Assembly (NCBI GenBank): GCA_013824385.1
Contig: PNNU01000148.1
Span: 1-7,729, forward strand
Direction: 5' to 3'
Length of the DNA stretch: 7,729 nt
Origin: Anaerolinea sp.
Lineage (GTDB): Bacteria; Chloroflexota; Anaerolineae; Anaerolineales; Anaerolineaceae
Shown here: positions 6,119-7,729 of the stretch, one piece after another
How the letters are laid out: each line of letters begins with the position of its first letter
Position numbering within the stretch: position 1 is the stretch's first letter
Position numbers and translations under genes: made by a program
The notes under the pieces: generated by a model
Databases searched by the model: none
Told to the model about the DNA's origin: nothing
Seen by the model: only the letters and a program-made list of their open reading frames with translations

Positions 6119-6119
6119 C
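6094..6119 (+). promoter_or_regulatory. ECF sigma-type promoter before the SIMPL gene
   Basis: GGGAAC (6094-6099), a 16-nt spacer beginning with TTTT, and CGTC (6116-6119) have the layout of ECF sigma promoters. GGAACTT is the classic -35 of this class. Aligned on AACTTT, it shares 16 of 22 positions with the element at 2425-2452, including TTCA in the spacer and CGT at the same distance. Transcription would start near 6127, ahead of AAGGAG (6141-6146) and the ATG at 6154. The CGT-to-ATG distances are also close (38 and 43 nt). Confidence 0.5.
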
Positions 6120-6153
6120 TTACCAGTAGAGTTAAATAAAAAGGAGAATAAAA

Positions 6154-6873
6154 ATGAAACGGAATGTTTTGGTAATTCTTGCAAGTTTGGTAGTGATCGT
6201 ATCTCTGGTTGCATGTAGCACAACCCCGGCAGCGGCTGGCAATGCTCCAATTGTACGCACTTTGAGTTCATCAGGTACAGGCGAAGTTTATCTGGTTCCA
6301 GATGTGGCTTATATCTATGTGGGCGTCAAAGCCGATGCAGATGATGTTTCTACTGCACTAAATAATAACAACACACAAGCAAATGCAGTGGCTCAAGCCC
6401 TCAAAGACCAGGGCGTGGAAGCAAAAGACATTCAGACCACAAGTTTTAATGTTTACCCGATGCAAGATTATGGCATGGATGGTACCGTTTCTCGCAACTA
6501 TTTTGTGGTTGAGAATACCGTTTACATCACCGTACGTGATTTGACCAAACTTGGCACTTTGTTGGATGCCGTGGTGAAATCCGGCGCCAATACCATCAAC
6601 AGTATTTCTTTTGACGTGCAGGATAAAGCAGATGCCATAGCTCAGGCTCGTGATCTGGCTATTACAAATGCCAAAGCTGAAGCTGAATCCATTGCTAAAG
6701 CATCTGGTGTCAAATTGGGTGACTTGCAATATGTGAGTGCATATACCAATAACGTACCCACACCCATGTACGATGCCAAGGGTGGAAGCATGTCCGCTGT
6801 CACAAATGTGCCCATTTCGGCAGGCCAGTTGGTGATCAGCGCCAGCGCCAGCATGACCTACGAAATCAAGTAA
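6154..6873 (+). CDS. SIMPL-domain (YggE/DUF541) lipoprotein
   Basis: This is a 239-residue protein with AAGGAG (6141-6146) 7 nt before ATG. Residues 1-20 are a signal peptide ending in a lipobox (LVAC, with C21 the likely lipidated cysteine), so the mature protein should be anchored to the outer face of the membrane. Residues 35-238 cover a whole SIMPL domain: SSSGTGEVYLVPDVAYIYVG (38-57), GVEAKDIQTTSFNVYP (87-102), a middle beta section with GANTINSISF (144-153), ARDLAITNAKAEAESIAKAS (165-184) and the closing ISAGQLVISASASMTYEI (221-238). The length matches E. coli YggE (about 246). YggE-type proteins are linked to oxidative-stress tolerance, and related BP26 proteins form oligomeric rings, but the biochemical role is unsettled. 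It is probably transcribed alone, from the ECF-like promoter at 6094-6119, and ended by the hairpin at 6891. I infer co-regulation with the upstream envelope block. Confidence 0.95.
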   Translation: MKRNVLVILASLVVIVSLVACSTTPAAAGNAPIVRTLSSSGTGEVYLVPDVAYIYVGVKADADDVSTALNNNNTQANAVAQALKDQGVEAKDIQTTSFNVYPMQDYGMDGTVSRNYFVVENTVYITVRDLTKLGTLLDAVVKSGANTINSISFDVQDKADAIAQARDLAITNAKAEAESIAKASGVKLGDLQYVSAYTNNVPTPMYDAKGGSMSAVTNVPISAGQLVISASASMTYEIK

Positions 6874-6890
6874 TTCACTCGTAGAAATTG

Positions 6891-6921
6891 AGAGCACCGG
6901 TTTAAACCGGTGCTCTTTTTT
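6891..6921. terminator. Bidirectional terminator between the SIMPL gene and glpX
   Basis: A perfect 26-nt palindrome (arms AGAGCACCGGTTT and AAACCGGTGCTCT, 6891-6916) is followed by Ts to 6921. It starts 18 nt after the SIMPL stop and lies 16 nt from the glpX stop on the opposite strand. The T run serves the + strand. On the - strand the stem is followed by CAATTTC, a weaker tail, so it probably stops both converging transcripts, less efficiently for glpX. Confidence 0.9.
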
Positions 6922-6936
6922 GTAAATAAGGATCGT

Positions 6937-7729
6937 TTAATAGGGGATGGTGCTGATTTCGGAGAGCTTGTTCAAGCGGTGGGTTGCCGTGATTCGCCTT
7001 ATAGTGCCTGTCAATCCACGCATCACCAGGCTGTCAGTTCTTGCCCCATTTGGAAAATACGAAACGCCATCCAAAAGGTCGCCGGTGGTGATACCAGTGG
7101 CGGCAAAGAAAACGTCTTCAGAAGAAATAAAATCGTCCATCAAAATCGGCTTACGAAGATCCAGGCCGAGTTGTTTCGCCTGGTCGATTTCATTTTGGCG
7201 GTGTGGATGTAATCTTCCCATGATGGTTCCGCCCAGGCAGCGCATGGCCGCTGCTGCAATGACTCCTTCGGGGGTTCCGCCAATTCCCATCAATAAATCA
7301 ATATTGGTTTCTGGCATGGCGCTCATAATCGCGCCTGCAATATCGCCGTCAGGGATCAATTTGATGCGCGCTCCTGCCTGGCGAATTTCATTGATCAATT
7401 TTTCGTGCCTCGGGCGATCTAAAACAACTACGGTCAGGTCTTCAACTTTTTCGCCTTTGGCCTTCGCCACCTTTTTCAGATTATCCGCAACAGGGGCACT
7501 AATATCAATGACATCCTTGGCAATCGGACCAGTGGCAATTTTTTCCATATAATAAAAAACACCGGGGTCGAACATGGTTCCACGGGGTGCAAGCGCAACT
7601 GTGGCAATGGAGTTTGGCAGCCCGTGTGCAAGCGGTCTGGTGCCATCGATCGGATCAACTGCTATATCCAATATAGGTGGTTCACCGGTTCCCAATCTTT
7701 CACCATTGAACAGCATCGGAGCCTTGTCT
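6937..7729 (-). CDS. glpX: Class II fructose-1,6-bisphosphatase GlpX (5' end outside window)
   Basis: About 263 C-terminal residues are visible. The frame runs off the right edge (it reads DKAPMLFNGE at the edge), so the ATG at 7716 is internal. By comparison with E. coli GlpX (336 residues) about 60 N-terminal residues are missing, including two metal ligands. The enzyme removes the 1-phosphate of fructose 1,6-bisphosphate in gluconeogenesis, in the cytoplasm, using a divalent metal. Visible family motifs, numbered from the ATG at 7716, are LDIAVDPIDGT (16-26), LDRPRH (99-104), IPDGDIAGAI (121-130), MGIGGTPEGV (143-152, with E150 the expected metal-binding Glu), GRLHP (167-171), TGITTGDLL (207-215) and RTDSLVMRG (226-234). 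The metal motif is DPIDGT where E. coli has DPIEGT. Some homologues act on sedoheptulose 1,7-bisphosphate as well, which sequence alone cannot settle. It converges with the SIMPL gene and shows no functional link to it. Confidence 0.95.
   Translation of the reverse strand, partial: DKAPMLFNGERLGTGEPPILDIAVDPIDGTRPLAHGLPNSIATVALAPRGTMFDPGVFYYMEKIATGPIAKDVIDISAPVADNLKKVAKAKGEKVEDLTVVVLDRPRHEKLINEIRQAGARIKLIPDGDIAGAIMSAMPETNIDLLMGIGGTPEGVIAAAAMRCLGGTIMGRLHPHRQNEIDQAKQLGLDLRKPILMDDFISSEDVFFAATGITTGDLLDGVSYFPNGARTDSLVMRGLTGTIRRITATHRLNKLSEISTIPY

Noticed and set aside
6358..6897. 179-codon open frame on the - strand opposite the SIMPL gene
   Set aside because: It is antisense to a full-length, clearly recognised SIMPL protein, its product shows no family motif, and it would start inside the terminator palindrome.
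6947..7552. 201-codon open frame on the + strand opposite glpX
   Set aside because: The other strand encodes unmistakable GlpX motifs, and this product looks like a mirror frame with no recognisable domain.

Overview
The window looks like chromosomal DNA of a Chloroflexota bacterium, probably class Anaerolineae. The main reason is the left-hand WD40 protein. Its motifs LLSIRALQ and YGVSDQDATCPQF, and its Thr/Pro tail, are of the type I know from large WD40 proteins of that phylum. This placement rests on style and recall, not on a marker gene.

Layout: (1) 3-2273 (+), the 3' part of a large WD40 protein, cut by the left edge. It has one membrane segment followed by about 14 propeller blades. 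(2) 2313-2344, a perfect hairpin that separates it from the next unit. (3) 2490-6023 (+), a tight five-gene block of small membrane proteins with gaps of 2 to 21 nt. In order these are a six-helix membrane protein, a LiaF-like membrane-anchored toastrack protein, a multi-helix protein built from three repeats, a PspC-domain protein, and a second, larger LiaF/toastrack protein. The block ends in a very strong palindromic terminator at 6053-6086. (4) 6154-6873 (+), a SIMPL (YggE/DUF541) lipoprotein. (5) 6891-6921, a terminator between converging genes. (6) 6937-7729 (-), most of glpX (class II fructose-1,6-bisphosphatase), cut by the right edge.

The centre of interest is the five-gene block. 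PspC, LiaF-type membrane modules and toastrack domains are known parts of envelope-stress systems (Psp, Lia, and the B. subtilis yvlABCD operon, which is under sigma-W). Here they occur without PspA, LiaRS or a sigma factor in view. Two of the genes have no family I can name with confidence. By the positive-inside rule the two toastrack domains may lie on opposite sides of the membrane.

Two near-identical promoter-like elements stand before the five-gene block (2425-2452) and before the SIMPL gene (6094-6119). Both have AAC, a 16-nt spacer and CGT, with 16 of 22 positions shared across the core. This is the layout of ECF sigma-W type promoters. I infer that the block and the SIMPL lipoprotein form one ECF-controlled envelope-stress regulon. 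The WD40 gene and glpX appear to be unrelated neighbours.
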